NCBI GenBank assembly: GCA_963204725.1
Contig: CAUJHH010000071.1
Coordinates: 1-48,439 of the forward strand
Direction of reading: 5' to 3'
DNA: 48,439 nt
Source of the DNA: Planctomycetota bacterium
Lineage (GTDB): Bacteria > Planctomycetota > Phycisphaerae > Phycisphaerales > UBA1924
Shown here: piece by piece, positions 48,336 through 48,439 of the stretch
Layout of the letters: each line of letters starts with the position of its first letter
Numbering within the stretch: the first letter of the stretch is position 1
The notes under the pieces: model-generated
The model's input: only the letters and a program-made list of their open reading frames with translations
Database searches by the model: none
What the model was told of the DNA's origin: nothing
Made by a program: the position numbers and the translations under genes

Positions 48336-48439
48336 ACGCCCGCCCCGCTGTCTCCCCGTACCCCCCCCACCCCCCCCCAACCCGGGGACCCCCCCCCCCC
48401 CCCCGGCGGATCCCCCCCAGGGGCCCCCCCACCCACCCC
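48336..48439. other. C-rich low-complexity window end, likely sequence artefact
   Basis: From about 48350 the sequence is dominated by runs of 7-18 C separated by few other bases, unlike any neighbouring DNA. It probably reflects poor sequence at a contig end. Confidence 0.75.

Overview
This window looks like a chromosomal piece of a high-GC planctomycete, most likely class Phycisphaerae (order Phycisphaerales). Four observations support this. Several secreted proteins end in a short dockerin-like tag that closes on Gly-Cys, as described for this group. An unusual ECF-type sigma factor lies next to a Ser/Thr kinase. Eukaryotic-like Ser/Thr kinases carry membrane and TPR segments. Gram-negative envelope genes (GmhB, WaaF, YidC, MotAB) sit beside MqnA of the futalosine menaquinone route. 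No rRNA, tRNA, CRISPR array, prophage or insertion sequence was seen. The last ~100 bases are C-rich low-complexity sequence and look like a poor-quality contig end.

Layout. 1-4.7 kb: a partial gene, an orphan L12-C-terminal-domain protein, tsaB, an AhpD-like protein, and a divergent sigma factor/kinase pair. 4.7-13.8 kb: an envelope-glycan region with a double-GT2 glycosyltransferase translationally coupled to a second GT2, a divergent MsbA-like ABC exporter, and a leftward cluster gmhB - small acidic protein - waaF - ybaB - Nudix. 13.9-18.6 kb: two tandem paralogous secreted proteins (Pro/Val/Tyr repeats plus a TPR-like C-terminus) and a TPR kinase. 18.6-25.6 kb: a Kbl-type enzyme and a leftward series of exported proteins; three carry the Gly-Cys dockerin tag, and two of those share a perfect 110-bp repeat. 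25.8-30.3 kb: mqnA, a large sigma-70-like multi-HTH protein, dtd and cca, closely spaced. 30.3-35 kb: two tandem exported ClpP/SppA-fold proteins, one with its nucleophile position replaced by Gly, then an M3 peptidase. 35-41.8 kb: a tagged Kelch protein, motA-motB, and a GH95-like glycosidase. 41.8-48.3 kb: an orphan MshEN-like domain, clpS, a possible small RNA, mnmE, yidC and a helical membrane protein of unknown function.

How it fits together. Much of the window serves the cell envelope: LPS core or surface glycan synthesis and export, membrane insertion by YidC, exported proteases and tagged surface or secreted proteins, and signalling kinases that may sense the envelope. The most noteworthy items are the active/inactive ClpP-like pair, the sigma-70-like HTH protein, the Gly-Cys tags with their shared repeat, the tandem PVY-repeat proteins, MnmE with an altered G4 motif, and several genes whose -10-like box sits six bases before the start codon, suggesting leaderless mRNAs.
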